A stretch of DNA of 64,000 bases from Leptolyngbya sp. FACHB-321 (GCF_014695975.1 NZ_JACJPI010000083.1:62001-126000), one strand, 5' to 3'; shown: positions 43,900-54,603, counted from the first letter of the stretch. Program-made: numbers and translations. The notes: generated by a model not told the origin, from the sequence alone.

Positions 43900-44496
43900 C
43901 TAATCCAACTCCCGTCTACCTTCTAGAGCCCTCGCTAGTGTTACCTCATCGGCATATTCCAGGTCGCCGCCCATTGGTAACCCAAAGGCGATGCGCGTGA
44001 CTTTTGTAAAATGCTTCAACAAGTGTCCAACGTAAAGCGTAGTCGTTTCGCCCTCCACGCTGGGACTAATCGCCATGATCACTTCAGCAATATTTTGCTG
44101 CTTAACCCGCCGAATCAACGGTTGAATGTGCAGTTGTTCGGGACCAATGCCATCCATTGGCGAGATCAAGCCGCCTAAAACGTGATATTTACCGCGATAC
44201 TCACGAGTTTTTTCTAGCGCGATGACATCCCTGGAGTCTGCAACCACACAGATTGTCTGGCTATCACGACTGGGTGTACGACAAATTTCGCAGACAGGTT
44301 CGGCTGAAAGGTGAAAGCAAACCGAACAATAGCCAACCTGCTGCTTGGCTTCTAGCAGCGCATTTGCCAACGCTTTCACTTCATCTTCCGATCGCCGGAG
44401 AATGTGCAGTGCCAATCGCTGTGCTGTTTTAGGACCAACACCCGGAAGGTGTTGCAGTTGCTCAATTAAGCGGGCAAGGGGGCGTGTATAAACCGT
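43900..44496 (-). CDS. recR: Recombination protein RecR with non-standard start codon
   Basis: RecFOR-pathway protein that loads RecA at gaps. Seen: helix-hairpin-helix [15 protein letters not shown], the four-Cys zinc finger [16 protein letters not shown], and a Toprim domain ([27 protein letters not shown]). The family N-terminus [13 protein letters not shown] is encoded, but no ATG, GTG or TTG precedes it in frame; a TAA stands 33 nt upstream. GGAGGT lies 6 nt before an ACG (44496) and 9 nt before GTT (44493). A TTG at 44415 would delete the HhH motif. I therefore infer an ACG or GTT start, or a sequence error in GTG. About 198 aa, the normal length. Confidence 0.85.
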   Translation of the reverse strand, partial: TVYTRPLARLIEQLQHLPGVGPKTAQRLALHILRRSEDEVKALANALLEAKQQVGYCSVCFHLSAEPVCEICRTPSRDSQTICVVADSRDVIALEKTREYRGKYHVLGGLISPMDGIGPEQLHIQPLIRRVKQQNIAEVIMAISPSVEGETTTLYVGHLLKHFTKVTRIAFGLPMGGDLEYADEVTLARALEGRRELD

Positions 44497-44529
44497 TGGT
44501 CTACCTCCGACTCTAAGTTCATTTTAGCG

Positions 44530-45491
<962 letters not shown>

Positions 45492-45599
45492 ATGTTGACC
45501 TTAGCAGTAGTACTTTTCAGCGGTTGGCTTATTGCTGCCACGCTTGGTACCTGGACTCATTTTGCAGCCCAAAACCCTTCCCGCAATACCTGGTTTTGA
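45492..45599 (+). CDS. 35-aa single-span membrane peptide
   Basis: A short gene: MLTLAVVLFSGWLIAATLGT, then WTHFAAQNPSRNTWF and TGA. One hydrophobic helix of about 18 residues and a short polar tail. It is supported by AAAGGAGG four to five bases before the ATG, a hairpin leader, and a strong terminator 60 bp after the stop. Cyanobacteria use many such single-helix proteins as subunits of photosystems, cytochrome b6f or NDH-1. I compared it from memory with PetG, PetL, PetM, PetN, PsaI, PsaM, PsbM, PsbN, PsbX and Ycf12 and found no match. Function unknown. Confidence 0.7.
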   Translation: MLTLAVVLFSGWLIAATLGTWTHFAAQNPSRNTWF

Positions 45600-45659
45600 G
45601 CTGCCGTGAGGCAATTGAAAGCATTAGCTTCTGTGACTGATTGTAATTAAGTGCATTGA

Positions 45660-45692
45660 GGCTTCCCAATCGCTATTTGGGAAGCCTTTTTT
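45660..45692 (+). terminator. Rho-independent terminator
   Basis: GGCTTCCCAA (45660-45669) pairs perfectly with TTGGGAAGCC (45677-45686) around a 7-base loop and is followed by TTTTTT. It ends the transcript of the 35-aa peptide gene and is the clearest terminator in the window. Confidence 0.9.
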
Positions 45693-45702
45693 GATGTACT
45701 GG

Positions 45703-45791
45703 TGAGCTATGAGCGTTCAGCTATCAGTATTCAGCGTTCAGCCATCAGCGGTTAGCTTTTTACCTTCTGCCTTTTGCCTTCTGCCTCCTGA
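45703..45791. repeat. Two heptad repeat blocks
   Basis: First CAGCNNT-type heptads (about 45703-45755, e.g. TTCAGCTATCAGTATTCAGC), then inverted AAGGCAN heptads read as TGCCTTC/TGCCTTT (45759-45791). Both families lie side by side directly after the terminator. Confidence 0.8.
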
Positions 45792-45883
45792 CCGCTTCAA
45801 CAAGCAACGTAAAGCTGAAAGTACGGGGTAAGCTTGAGTGACTTTGCATACGCTATCAGTTTTGGTTTGAGGCTTTTTATTTG

Positions 45884-47503
45884 ATGAATGTTTTACTTCT
45901 TTACCCGCTGTTTCCAGAATCGTTTTGGTCGTTTGATAAAGCACTGGAGCTAATCGATCGCAAAGCGTCACTGCCCCCGCTCGGCATGATTACGGTTGCT
46001 GCTATCCTGCCACAGACGTGGGAGTTTCGGCTGGTTGACCGCAATGTGCGATCGGAAACCGAAGCTGACTGGGCTTGGGCGGATCTGGTGATTCTATCGG
46101 GAATGATTGTTCAAAAGCCTGATTTGCTCCACCTTATTCATGAAGCCAAGCGCCGGGGCAAGCGGGTAGCAGTGGGTGGTCCGTATGTCACATCTGTACC
46201 TGATGCTGCGCAGGAAGCGGGAGCCGACTTTTTGGTGTTGGATGAAGGAGAAATCACTCTGCCAATGCTGGTAGACGCACTAGAACGAGGCGAAACGTCA
46301 GGAATTTTGCGTGCGCCTGAGGGTGAAAAGCCTGATGTGTCAGGTACGCCCGTCCCACGCTTTGACCTGTTGGATCTCAGCGCTTACATTGAAATGTCGG
46401 TGCAGTTCTCGCGAGGTTGCCCCTTTCAGTGTGAGTTTTGCGACATTATCGTGCTGTATGGACGCAAGCCGCGCACAAAAACGCCTGCGCAACTGTTGGC
46501 AGAACTGCAAGCGCTGTACGATCTGGGCTGGCGACGATCGGTTTTCATGGTGGATGACAACTTCATCGGCAACAAGCGTAACGTGAAGCTGTTGCTGCGC
46601 GAACTGGGTCCCTGGATGGCGGCGCGCCAGTATCCCTTCCGGTTAAGTACCGAAGCATCGGTGGATTTGGCGCAGGATGAAGAATTGCTCGACTTGATGA
46701 TTGCTGCAAACTTTACGGCTGTCTTTTTGGGTATTGAAACACCCGATACAGAGAGTCTGGCAATGACCCAGAAGTTTCAGAATACGCGCAATTCGCTGAT
46801 CGAATCGGTGCAAACGATTAACCGCAAAGGTCTGTCAGTGATGGCAGGGTTTATCCTCGGTTTTGACGGCGAAAAAGTTGGAGCGGGCGATCGCATCATT
46901 GAGTTCGTCGAAGCCACTGCCATTCCCAAAGCAATGTTCGGCGTACTCCATGCGCTACCGAATACTGCCTTGTGGCATCGACTGGAAAAAGAAGGACGCT
47001 TGCTAGCATCCAGTAAAAATCTAAGTGGACAACAGATGGGGCTGATGAACTTTATTCCTACACGCCCGATCGAAGATTTGGCGAAGGAATACGTCGATTG
47101 CTTCTGGGAGCTTTACGAACCCAGTCGTTACCTCGCACGCGTCTATCGCCATTTTATGAACATGCAACCAGCACCGCACAAGCGCCCGTTTCAGATGTTG
47201 GAATGGGTTGAACTACGTGCTGTATTGACCATTTTTTGGCGGCAAGGCATTAAGCGCAGCACACGGGGTCAATTCTGGCGGCAGCTTTTCTCAATGCTCC
47301 AGCGCAACCCAGCAGTCTTTGTGCCTTATATGAGCAACTGCGGTTTGCTAGAGCATTTTCTCCACTACCGCCAGCTTGTGCGCCATGAAGTTGAAACACA
47401 GCTAGCTGCCTATCTGGCAGAGAAAGCGACTCATCAGACAGAGCCAGAAAAGGCAGTCACCGCGATCGCCAGCCAGGAGAAAGTGGTAGCTAGATCAACT
47501 TAG
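45884..47503 (+). CDS. B12-binding radical SAM protein (DUF4070 type)
   Basis: A 539-aa enzyme with an N-terminal cobalamin-binding Rossmann domain (about 1-140; LLLYPLFPESFWSFDKALEL, AVGGPYVTS) and a radical SAM core. The 4Fe-4S motif CPFQCEFC sits in SRGCPFQCEFCDIIVLYGRK (about 183-202), followed by FMVDDNFIGN and FLGIETP. The C-terminal part matches the DUF4070 region found with such enzymes. Possible reactions include methylation of an unactivated carbon, as in hopanoid methylases, but the substrate is not evident. ATG 45884 is preferred over TTG 45881. Its last 14 nt overlap petL on the other strand. Confidence 0.87.
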   Translation: MNVLLLYPLFPESFWSFDKALELIDRKASLPPLGMITVAAILPQTWEFRLVDRNVRSETEADWAWADLVILSGMIVQKPDLLHLIHEAKRRGKRVAVGGPYVTSVPDAAQEAGADFLVLDEGEITLPMLVDALERGETSGILRAPEGEKPDVSGTPVPRFDLLDLSAYIEMSVQFSRGCPFQCEFCDIIVLYGRKPRTKTPAQLLAELQALYDLGWRRSVFMVDDNFIGNKRNVKLLLRELGPWMAARQYPFRLSTEASVDLAQDEELLDLMIAANFTAVFLGIETPDTESLAMTQKFQNTRNSLIESVQTINRKGLSVMAGFILGFDGEKVGAGDRIIEFVEATAIPKAMFGVLHALPNTALWHRLEKEGRLLASSKNLSGQQMGLMNFIPTRPIEDLAKEYVDCFWELYEPSRYLARVYRHFMNMQPAPHKRPFQMLEWVELRAVLTIFWRQGIKRSTRGQFWRQLFSMLQRNPAVFVPYMSNCGLLEHFLHYRQLVRHEVETQLAAYLAEKATHQTEPEKAVTAIASQEKVVARST

Positions 47504-47582
47504 CGGCACGGAAGGTAAAGAACAGCCCGATCGCTAAAGTAAAGACACCACCCAAGAGAAGGGGGAAAAGCAAAAATTCCAT
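47490..47582 (-). CDS. petL: Cytochrome b6-f complex subunit PetL, probable
   Basis: A 30-aa peptide: MEFLLFPLLLGGVFTLAIGL followed by FFTFRAAKLI. Single membrane helix with a positively charged end, the size and layout of PetL (31-32 aa), which also ends in K-L-I in a thermophilic relative. PetL is a peripheral small subunit that stabilises the b6f dimer in thylakoids. GGAG stands 7 nt before the ATG at 47582. The gene overlaps the 3' end of the radical SAM gene by 14 nt in the opposite direction. Assignment is from memory of short sequences, so another one-helix subunit is possible. Confidence 0.6.
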   Translation of the reverse strand: MEFLLFPLLLGGVFTLAIGLFFTFRAAKLI

Positions 47583-47907
47583 GTGTATGCTCCGTAGGAC
47601 TAGCAAAACTATACAAAACTATGGGGCACTTCAGGGCGATCGAAGCGAATAAACTAGAGCTGTAGTGCAAGAAGGCAGAGGGCAGAAGGCAAAAGGCAGA
47701 AGTACAAAATGGTTGCGAGAGAGGCTCTTTGCTACATCATCACTTGTTGCTTACTTTTGCCTTGATGCGCTAGGGGCAGTCAAAAGGACATTCAACCAAT
47801 AAGTCTGCTGGGAAGCATGACATTCGCCCGGTTCCTGCTCATCTATGCCCCTGTTCAAGCTCTAACTCCTATCCCCTCACTCCTTACCTCACCTCTCCTC
47901 ACTCACC
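47583..47907. other. Repeat-bearing gap before aroB
   Basis: Holds AAGGCAN heptads at 47671-47706 and a C/T-rich run at about 47855-47907 that ends at the aroB ATG. Promoters for petL (minus) and aroB (plus) must be here. No reading frame seen. Confidence 0.55.
47671..47706. repeat. AAGGCAN heptad repeat
   Basis: GAAGGCAGAGGGCAGAAGGC and following units, about five heptads. Its end, AAAGGCAGAAGTA, is nearly identical to the start of the repeat insert in nadE at 27372. Confidence 0.75.
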
Positions 47908-49023
47908 ATGCAAGCTCTCATTCCCGTTAACCTTCCGCAGCACTCATACGAGGTGGCGGTCGCCCCTGGTAGCTTGGATCAACTTGGCACCTGGATGCAA
48001 GGCACTGAAACTCGACCATTAAAGCTGGGTAAAAATGTGTTGCTCGTTTCCAATTCAGCGGTTTTTCAGCACTATGGCACACGCACGATCGACGCTCTAG
48101 AGCAGGCAGGCTTTACGGTGGCGACTTGCCTCTTACCAGACGGTGAGCAACACAAAACATTGGAAACATTGACCCAAATTTACGACGCAGCGCTGGCAAA
48201 CCATCTGGAGCGATCGTCTACCTTTGTTGCCCTTGGAGGTGGCATCATTGGTGACATGACAGGCTTCGCGGCAGCAACCTGGCTACGTGGTGTAAACGTA
48301 GTGCAAGTACCCACCACCCTTTTGGCAATGGTGGATGCAGCGATCGGTGGCAAAACAGGGGTCAACCATCCTCATGGCAAAAACCTAATTGGTGCCTTTC
48401 ACCAGCCGCGTTTGGTGCTGATTGATCCGCAAGTCTTACAAACCTTACCTGTTCGAGAATTTCGTGCCGCGATCGCAGAAGTCATTAAATATGGTGTGAT
48501 TTGGGATGCCGATCTATTCTCTCAACTAGAAGCTGCGCCCCAGCTCGATCAGCTTGCTAACCTGAGTGCCGATCTCTTGCAAGCAATGCTGACCCATTCC
48601 TGTCAGGCAAAGGCACACATTGTCAGCAAAGATGAAAAAGAAGCCGGACTGCGGGCGATCTTAAACTATGGACACACGATCGGTCATGCAGTTGAAAGCC
48701 TCACAGGTTATCAGGTCGTTAATCATGGCGAAGCCGTCGCGATCGGCATGGTCGCTGCCGCAGAGATTGCCGTCGCGCTCCAACTTTGGCAAAAAGCCGA
48801 TGCCCAGCGCCAACTCACGTTGCTGCAAAACGCCCACTTGCCGACTCGCTTACCGGCTGGCATTGACCTTGATGCCATTCTCACCTCTCTCCAAGCCGAT
48901 AAGAAAGTAGAAGCAGGACAGGTACGCTTTGTGTTGCCCACTCAGATTGGAGCCGCGATCGTCACTGACCAAGTGCCCACTACCGTCATTCGACAGGTGC
49001 TTGAGCAGATGCAGGCTGTTTAG
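47908..49023 (+). CDS. aroB: 3-dehydroquinate synthase
   Basis: Second step of the shikimate pathway: cyclises DAHP to 3-dehydroquinate with NAD and a metal ion. Complete at 371 aa. Seen: [20 protein letters not shown] (NAD-binding Gly-rich), [31 protein letters not shown], and the metal ligand region [21 protein letters not shown] 47908 follows a pyrimidine-rich stretch without a normal ribosome site. No other shikimate gene is adjacent; pheA lies 13 kb downstream. Confidence 0.95.
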   Translation: MQALIPVNLPQHSYEVAVAPGSLDQLGTWMQGTETRPLKLGKNVLLVSNSAVFQHYGTRTIDALEQAGFTVATCLLPDGEQHKTLETLTQIYDAALANHLERSSTFVALGGGIIGDMTGFAAATWLRGVNVVQVPTTLLAMVDAAIGGKTGVNHPHGKNLIGAFHQPRLVLIDPQVLQTLPVREFRAAIAEVIKYGVIWDADLFSQLEAAPQLDQLANLSADLLQAMLTHSCQAKAHIVSKDEKEAGLRAILNYGHTIGHAVESLTGYQVVNHGEAVAIGMVAAAEIAVALQLWQKADAQRQLTLLQNAHLPTRLPAGIDLDAILTSLQADKKVEAGQVRFVLPTQIGAAIVTDQVPTTVIRQVLEQMQAV

Positions 49024-49112
49024 GTAGAGGCATTTAACAAGCTTGCCCGCTGCTGGCTTCTGCTGTCAGATGTGCTAACGATCGAAATGGGTTAAGCCGA
49101 AAACTTACCAGT

Positions 49113-50222
49113 TTATGGTTCGACCCGGTAGCCCAGTTCAGCAAGACGAGCGCTAGACTGTCGCCATTTCGGCTGTACTTTGACGAATAATTCTAGATAA
49201 ACCTTGCCTGCGACCAATTTTTGGATTTGCTGACGTGATGCTGATCCGATCGCCTTCAGCATTTCTCCCCCCTTCCCAATGAGGATGCCTTTTTGGGACG
49301 ATCGCTCAATGTAAATGGTGGCGAGGATGCGCGTAATGGTGGGTTCTTCTTCAACGCGATCGATCCCGATCGCCGTTGAGTGGGGCACTTCCTCCCGCGT
49401 CAGCAGCAGCACCTGCTCTCGAATCAACTCGCCCATAATGAAGCGCTCCGGTTGATCCGTGACCAAATCGGGCGGGTAATAGTAAGGACCCGGCTGCAAA
49501 TGCTGAATGAGCTGTTGCTGTAGTGCTTCTAGTCCCTCGCCTGTTAGCGCTGAGAATTTGGCAATGTTCCACTGTTGGCTGGCGGCGAGTTCCTGATAGC
49601 TGCGATCGAATGAGTGAGGGCTGAGAGGCGTAGCTTGCTTCCGTATGGCGGTGGGATGAGGAGTCAAGCCTGTTTTGTCAGCGTTTTTGGTGTTTGATGC
49701 CTTACTTTCTACATCTGACTGTTGCTTGCCTGCATCCGCATCCCCTGTCCCTTCGCTCTCTTGCGCTTCTACTGCGTCCTGCCCTGGCTGCTGATCTGCC
49801 TTATTGATGCCCAAAATGATTGGTATTTGGCAATGTGTTAACAAATTAGCGATGAAGCGATCGCCGCCGCCTGCCTCAACCGAGCCGTCTACGACAAATA
49901 GCAAAACATCCACCGATTGAATTGCAACCTGGGCGTTCTTGACAAGGACTTTGCCCAACTGATGGTGCGGCTTGTGAATGCCAGGGGTATCAACAAAAAT
50001 GAGTTGAGCGGTAGGTGTCGTTAGAATGCCACGTAAGCGGTTGCGAGTCGTTTGCGCTACAGGAGAGGTGATGGCAATTTTCTGCCCCACCAGATAGTTC
50101 ATCAGCGTTGATTTACCGACATTTGGGCGACCAATAATGCCAACAAACCCCGATCGAAATCCAGGTGGTGAGGCAGGAATGAGTCCAAACCCTGCTTGAT
50201 CATGGTCGTTAAGCTCACTCAT
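49113..50222 (-). CDS. era: GTPase Era with a 60-residue insert
   Basis: Ribosome-assembly GTPase acting on 16S rRNA. G1 GRPNVGKS (31-38), G3 DTPG (78-81) and G4 NKAD (140-143) are intact. The KH domain has ERSSQKGILIGKGGEMLKAI. Normal Era is about 300 aa; this one is 369. The excess is residues about 144-204, Asp/Gln/Lys-rich then Pro/Thr-rich (TPHPTAIRKQATPLSPHS), inserted right after NKxD and before the G5 region FSALTGEG. The DNA of the insert is partly C/T-rich on the coding strand. ATG 50222. Divergent from surE. Confidence 0.93.
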   Translation of the reverse strand: MSELNDHDQAGFGLIPASPPGFRSGFVGIIGRPNVGKSTLMNYLVGQKIAITSPVAQTTRNRLRGILTTPTAQLIFVDTPGIHKPHHQLGKVLVKNAQVAIQSVDVLLFVVDGSVEAGGGDRFIANLLTHCQIPIILGINKADQQPGQDAVEAQESEGTGDADAGKQQSDVESKASNTKNADKTGLTPHPTAIRKQATPLSPHSFDRSYQELAASQQWNIAKFSALTGEGLEALQQQLIQHLQPGPYYYPPDLVTDQPERFIMGELIREQVLLLTREEVPHSTAIGIDRVEEEPTITRILATIYIERSSQKGILIGKGGEMLKAIGSASRQQIQKLVAGKVYLELFVKVQPKWRQSSARLAELGYRVEP

Positions 50223-50338
50223 TCAGTCTCTAACCTGTACCTTGTTACTAGAACCGCGATCGCCGCTCCGCCTGTTACTTTAGTTTACGCACTAACGCCT
50301 ATCCAGCAGCGCCCAAAACTCAAACGTTTCCTACTCTC

Positions 50339-51025
50339 ATGACTTTAATTTTGACCAATGACGACGGTGTAGACGCACCTGGAATCCAATCGCTGCTCCA
50401 AGCTGTTAGTCGGATTGATGACAAAACAATCATTGTGGCACCCCAATTGCCCCACTCAGGCTGTGGGCATCAGGTAACAACGACGACGCCTATTCACGTA
50501 CAGCGGCGATCGACGGCTGAATATGCTGTTAACGGTACTCCGGCAGACTGTACCCGCCTCGCCCTTAACCATTTGGCTCCCGATACTCGCTGGGTACTCT
50601 CTGGCATCAATGCAGGCGGCAACTTGGGGGCAGATGTCTATATTTCCGGTACAGTGGCGGCTGTGCGCGAAGCAGCGCTGTATCGCATCCCTGGCATTGC
50701 CTTGTCGCACTATCGTCAGGGCAAACGAGCGATCGATTGGAACCTTGCTGCACACCTAACGACTCAGGTTTTACTGACCCTTTTTTCGCGTACTTGGGAA
50801 CCTGGAACGTTTTGGAACGTCAACTTGCCACATCTAGAGGCGACGGCAGCGATGCCAGAAATGGTTTTTTGCCAGCCTTGTACGCAGCCTTTGCCCGGAA
50901 ACTATCGTATTGAAGGTGATTACTTTCAGTATGCGGGAGAGTACGCTAAACGGCGGCGAGATGTGGGGAGTGATGTTGATGTCTGCTTCTCGGGTCGCAT
51001 CGCCATTACTCAAATCACACTCTAA
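50339..51025 (+). CDS. surE: 5'/3'-nucleotidase SurE
   Basis: Metal-dependent phosphatase of nucleoside monophosphates, linked to stress survival. The N-terminal active-site motif LTNDDGVDAPG and the second motif VLSGINAGGNLGADVYISGT are intact, as is the NGTPADC segment. At 228 aa it is slightly shorter than most SurE (about 250), mainly at the C-terminus. ATG 50339. It shares a 116-bp divergent region with era. A small AGCAGC/GCTGCT hairpin directly follows its stop without a T-run. Confidence 0.92.
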   Translation: MTLILTNDDGVDAPGIQSLLQAVSRIDDKTIIVAPQLPHSGCGHQVTTTTPIHVQRRSTAEYAVNGTPADCTRLALNHLAPDTRWVLSGINAGGNLGADVYISGTVAAVREAALYRIPGIALSHYRQGKRAIDWNLAAHLTTQVLLTLFSRTWEPGTFWNVNLPHLEATAAMPEMVFCQPCTQPLPGNYRIEGDYFQYAGEYAKRRRDVGSDVDVCFSGRIAITQITL

Positions 51026-51318
51026 GCAGCTTCTTGCTGCTCTGTAGACAGTCTCTCCGCTGTCTGCATCAACAAGTGTCTCTACCTTGATAGCAGTAGG
51101 CTTTATGGGTTAAAAGCCTAGGTACATAACTTTATTCACTCCGTTGCGCCTCCGTCATCGACTTTCTAACATCTTTAACAGAACTTTATTTTTTAGATAG
51201 GCGAAGATAAATTCACTTTTTCTTAGAGAACATATTTTGCCCAGACATCAGTCGTTAAAAACGTTTTCTTTACATTGATTACCGATTTGATTGTATTAGC
51301 AAGGTTTCGAGTCCTACC

Positions 51319-51600
51319 ATGATGCTGATTCGTGAAATTGTCCAACATGCTTTTACAACCGGATGCCTGACGGTTGAAGCAGAAGAGCAACTACGGCAAC
51401 TTCTGCGGAAAAAGTATGATGTCAACGACTTTAAAGCGTTTATGCTGCTGCAACAGGCGGCAATGTCTGGCTCAGTTCGACAAGAATCACGCGAACGGGC
51501 ATTATACGAGTGTGCGGTCTCCAAGCGCGCTGCATCTGATCGCGCTCTTTCAAGTTGTGTGTTGGCAGACCGCACGACCGCTACTAGTAGCAGGGTATAA
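51319..51600 (+). CDS. Small conserved cyanobacterial protein
   Basis: A 93-aa protein. The first 55 residues are a compact helical domain (IREIVQHAFTTGCLTVEAEE, QLRQLLRKKYDVNDFKAFML), followed by LQQAAMSGSVRQESRE, which I recall from short conserved cyanobacterial proteins of unknown role. The C-terminal 30 residues are Ser/Arg-rich and probably disordered. ATG 51319 or the adjacent 51322. It is preceded by a 293-bp AT-rich gap and converges on rnj. Confidence 0.72.
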   Translation: MMLIREIVQHAFTTGCLTVEAEEQLRQLLRKKYDVNDFKAFMLLQQAAMSGSVRQESRERALYECAVSKRAASDRALSSCVLADRTTATSSRV

Positions 51601-51686
51601 CGCAAAAAGCGAGGCGCTATCACTAACACCTCGGCTTAATTTGCTTTGACTAACGTGCTTTGACTACCGCTACCGCCGTCAGCGGC

Positions 51687-53459
51687 TTACGACGCAATGA
51701 CAGCAGTACGTCGACCGCGAGGGGCTGCTTCTCGGACAGGTGGCTCATTCGGTGTTTGGAGTAGAAACACCAGTAACGGATTGCTTTGCAGATCTCGACG
51801 CATCATCCGTTGAATCTCGCGTTCAATCTGTGTTTGTAGACCAACCCAGTCAACTTCAAGCTGCCCATCAGTGCCAACGGGACGAGCAAATTCTTGCCAG
51901 CGATCGCGCAGTACACCATTAATCGCTGTTTCAACCGCTGTTTGCAGCTTCGGTCGCTCTAACGATGTCACCACACCGCTCAAATGTACCTGTGGTTTTG
52001 CAATCACTGTACCAGCCCAGTCGATCGCGGTAGCCACTGTAACAATACCGTCACCGGCAAGCTGCTGACGCTCGCGTAACACTTTATTGTTGACCACTCC
52101 AGAGCGCGATGTATCAACGAGTTCAATACCAGATGGCACTTTGCCTGCTACGCGCATTGTGGTTTCAGTTAGTTCCACCACATCACCGTTGTCAATAATC
52201 ACCATATTCTCAGCCGGTACACCAACGCTCTGAGCCGTCTGAGAATGCTTGACCAGCATCCGGTGTTCCCCATGAACAGGCAAAAAGAACTTGGGTCGGG
52301 TTAAGCCCAGCATGAGCTTTTGGTCTTCCTGGCAACCGTGCCCAGACACGTGAATGCCATGTTCTTTACCATAGATAACCTTGGCACCCTTCATCATCAG
52401 CTTGTCGATCGTGTTAACGACTGCGATCGTGTTTCCAGGAATCGGGTTTGCCGAAAAGACGACTGTATCGCCTTCACGAATTTTGACCTGACGATGCTCA
52501 CCGTTAGCAATGCGAGTCATCGCTGACATTGGTTCACCCTGTGAACCAGTGGTAAGGATCAAAACATGCTCATCTGATAGCTTTTGGAGCACATGCAGGG
52601 GTTGAAACAGGCTGTCTTCGCACTTGATATAACCCAAAGTACGAGCATGAGCGATAAGATTCAGCATCGATCGCCCAACCACTGACACCACGCGCCCGTT
52701 CTTTTTCGCCAGTTCTAGGATGATGTTGATGCGGTGAACGGACGATGCAAACGTCGTGACCAACAAACGTCCCTGCGCTTGGGAGAAGGCGCGATCGAGA
52801 CCCGGAATGACCGCCCGTTCAGAGGGTGTGCTGCCTGCAACTTCCGAATTGGTCGAGTCACTGATCAGACATTGAACGCCTTTTTCGCCGTATTCTGCCA
52901 GTCGCTGAAAGTCAAAATACTCGCCATCAACGGGTGTGTGGTCAACTTTGAAGTCGCCTGTATGAATAACCACACCGACTGGGGTACGAATCGCGACGGT
53001 AAAGCTATCAGCCATCGAGTGGGTATTGCGAATGAATTCTACGAAAAACGATTTGCCTAAACGCACTACGTCGCGTGGACCAACCGTTCGCAGTTCTGTT
53101 CGTTTCGCAACACCTGCTTCATTCAGCTTGTCCTTCAGTAGCGACATGGCTAAACGAGGACCATAGATGACAGGAATGTCGAATTGCTTGAGATGAAATG
53201 CGATACCGCCAATATGGTCTTCGTGACCATGCGTGACAATCATGCCCTTAATTTTGTGGCGGTTCTCTCGCAGATAGGTCATATCTGGCAGAACAATGTT
53301 TACCCCGTGCATGCCGTCTGTCGGAAAGGCAAGACCAGCATCGAGCAAAATGATTTCATCATCGATCTCAAAGACACAGGTGTTCTTGCCGATCTCATGC
53401 AGTCCACCAAGGGGAATAATTTTCAGCGCAGGTGAAGCGTTCTTTTGGGTCATTGGCAT
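51687..53459 (-). CDS. rnj: Ribonuclease J
   Basis: Endo- and 5'-exoribonuclease of the metallo-beta-lactamase/beta-CASP class, central in mRNA decay. Metal motif VTHGHEDHIGG, then IHTGDFKVDHTP, a beta-CASP block with TGSQGEPMSAMTRIANGEH, and FLPVHGEHRML. The C-terminal domain is present; 590 aa is normal for cyanobacteria. ATG 53459 or 53453. It lies 259 bp after dapA on the same strand; asd-dapA-rnj order is shared by many cyanobacteria, so partial cotranscription is likely. Confidence 0.95.
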   Translation of the reverse strand: MPMTQKNASPALKIIPLGGLHEIGKNTCVFEIDDEIILLDAGLAFPTDGMHGVNIVLPDMTYLRENRHKIKGMIVTHGHEDHIGGIAFHLKQFDIPVIYGPRLAMSLLKDKLNEAGVAKRTELRTVGPRDVVRLGKSFFVEFIRNTHSMADSFTVAIRTPVGVVIHTGDFKVDHTPVDGEYFDFQRLAEYGEKGVQCLISDSTNSEVAGSTPSERAVIPGLDRAFSQAQGRLLVTTFASSVHRINIILELAKKNGRVVSVVGRSMLNLIAHARTLGYIKCEDSLFQPLHVLQKLSDEHVLILTTGSQGEPMSAMTRIANGEHRQVKIREGDTVVFSANPIPGNTIAVVNTIDKLMMKGAKVIYGKEHGIHVSGHGCQEDQKLMLGLTRPKFFLPVHGEHRMLVKHSQTAQSVGVPAENMVIIDNGDVVELTETTMRVAGKVPSGIELVDTSRSGVVNNKVLRERQQLAGDGIVTVATAIDWAGTVIAKPQVHLSGVVTSLERPKLQTAVETAINGVLRDRWQEFARPVGTDGQLEVDWVGLQTQIEREIQRMMRRDLQSNPLLVFLLQTPNEPPVREAAPRGRRTAVIAS

Positions 53460-53718
53460 CCTTAATTGAGGTGTAAAGAGTAAAAAATGAGCAGTTGAGG
53501 GCGGTTAAAACAATTGCAGCCAGCGACCCAAATCAATAACGGTGCTTAAGAATAAAAATTCTTGATAAACGCTTTAATAAAACCGTTCCGAAGAATTGAG
53601 TGGAGGCGTTGGTCTGCTCAAACTAGCGCCAGTCATTCAAACGTCTTTGGTAGTAAAAGTCGTTGGTGCAGGTAGTGAACTATTTAGTTGTCGAGAAACT
53701 TTATGGCGCTGCTAATGC

Positions 53719-54603
53719 CTAAATGAGAGCTAACTCTGCCATCACTGAGGCTAGCGTCTCGGTCAAATCAGTGGTGGAATCAACGAGCGGGAGACGGGTA
53801 GAACCCACTTGCCAACCTTGTAGCCTGAGCGCTGCTTTAACAGGAATCGGGTTAGCTGTGATAAACAAGGCTTTGAACAACGGGAGAAGCTCTAGGTGAA
53901 TCCTAGTGGCGATCGCATGCTGACCCGTCTCAAAAGCCTGGATCATCTGCTGGAGCTGTAAACCAACTAGATGACTAGCAACGCTGACAACACCCTTACC
54001 ACCGATTGCTAGCAGCGGTAGAGTGATTGAGTCATCTCCAGAGTAGAGTGCAAACTCGGGTGGTGTCAAACGCTGAATCTCACTTGCTTGATCAAGATTT
54101 CCAGTCGATTCCTTAATTGCCACAATATTTTCGATTTTGGCAAGACGACCCACTGTTTCAGCCTGCAAATTCTGACCAGTGCGCCCTGGCACGTTGTAAA
54201 GCATCAACGGCATATCTGGTGCAGCTTCCGCAATTGCCTTAAAGTGCTGATACAACCCCTCTTGGGGAGGCTTGTTGTAGTATGGCACAACCTGCAACGA
54301 ACCATCTAGCCCTAGTTTAGCTGCTTTTTGGGTGGCTGCGATCGCTTCTCGCGTTGAGTTTGACCCTGTACCCGCAATTACCTTCGCGTTGCCTGCCACT
54401 GCTTGCCGTACCACTTGGAAGAGTTCGTATTCTTCATCCCAGGTCAGAGTCGGTGATTCGCCGGTCGTGCCACAGACGACTAGCGTATCGGTGCCGTGCT
54501 CTGCCAAGTAGGACGCAAGCTTGGCGGCGATCACAAAATCAACGCTGCCGTCCTCTTTAAACGGCGTGATCATTGCAGTTAAAACACGTCCAAAATTCAC
54601 CAC
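53719..54603 (-). CDS. dapA: 4-hydroxy-tetrahydrodipicolinate synthase
   Basis: Condenses aspartate semialdehyde with pyruvate, committing carbon to diaminopimelate and lysine. TIM barrel of 294 aa with GTTGESPTL, the catalytic Tyr in [10 protein letters not shown] and the Schiff-base Lys in [10 protein letters not shown]. The first codons are GTG GTG (54603, 54600). It directly follows asd, whose product is its substrate, with a 103-bp gap. All key residues are present. Confidence 0.95.
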   Translation of the reverse strand: MVNFGRVLTAMITPFKEDGSVDFVIAAKLASYLAEHGTDTLVVCGTTGESPTLTWDEEYELFQVVRQAVAGNAKVIAGTGSNSTREAIAATQKAAKLGLDGSLQVVPYYNKPPQEGLYQHFKAIAEAAPDMPLMLYNVPGRTGQNLQAETVGRLAKIENIVAIKESTGNLDQASEIQRLTPPEFALYSGDDSITLPLLAIGGKGVVSVASHLVGLQLQQMIQAFETGQHAIATRIHLELLPLFKALFITANPIPVKAALRLQGWQVGSTRLPLVDSTTDLTETLASVMAELALI

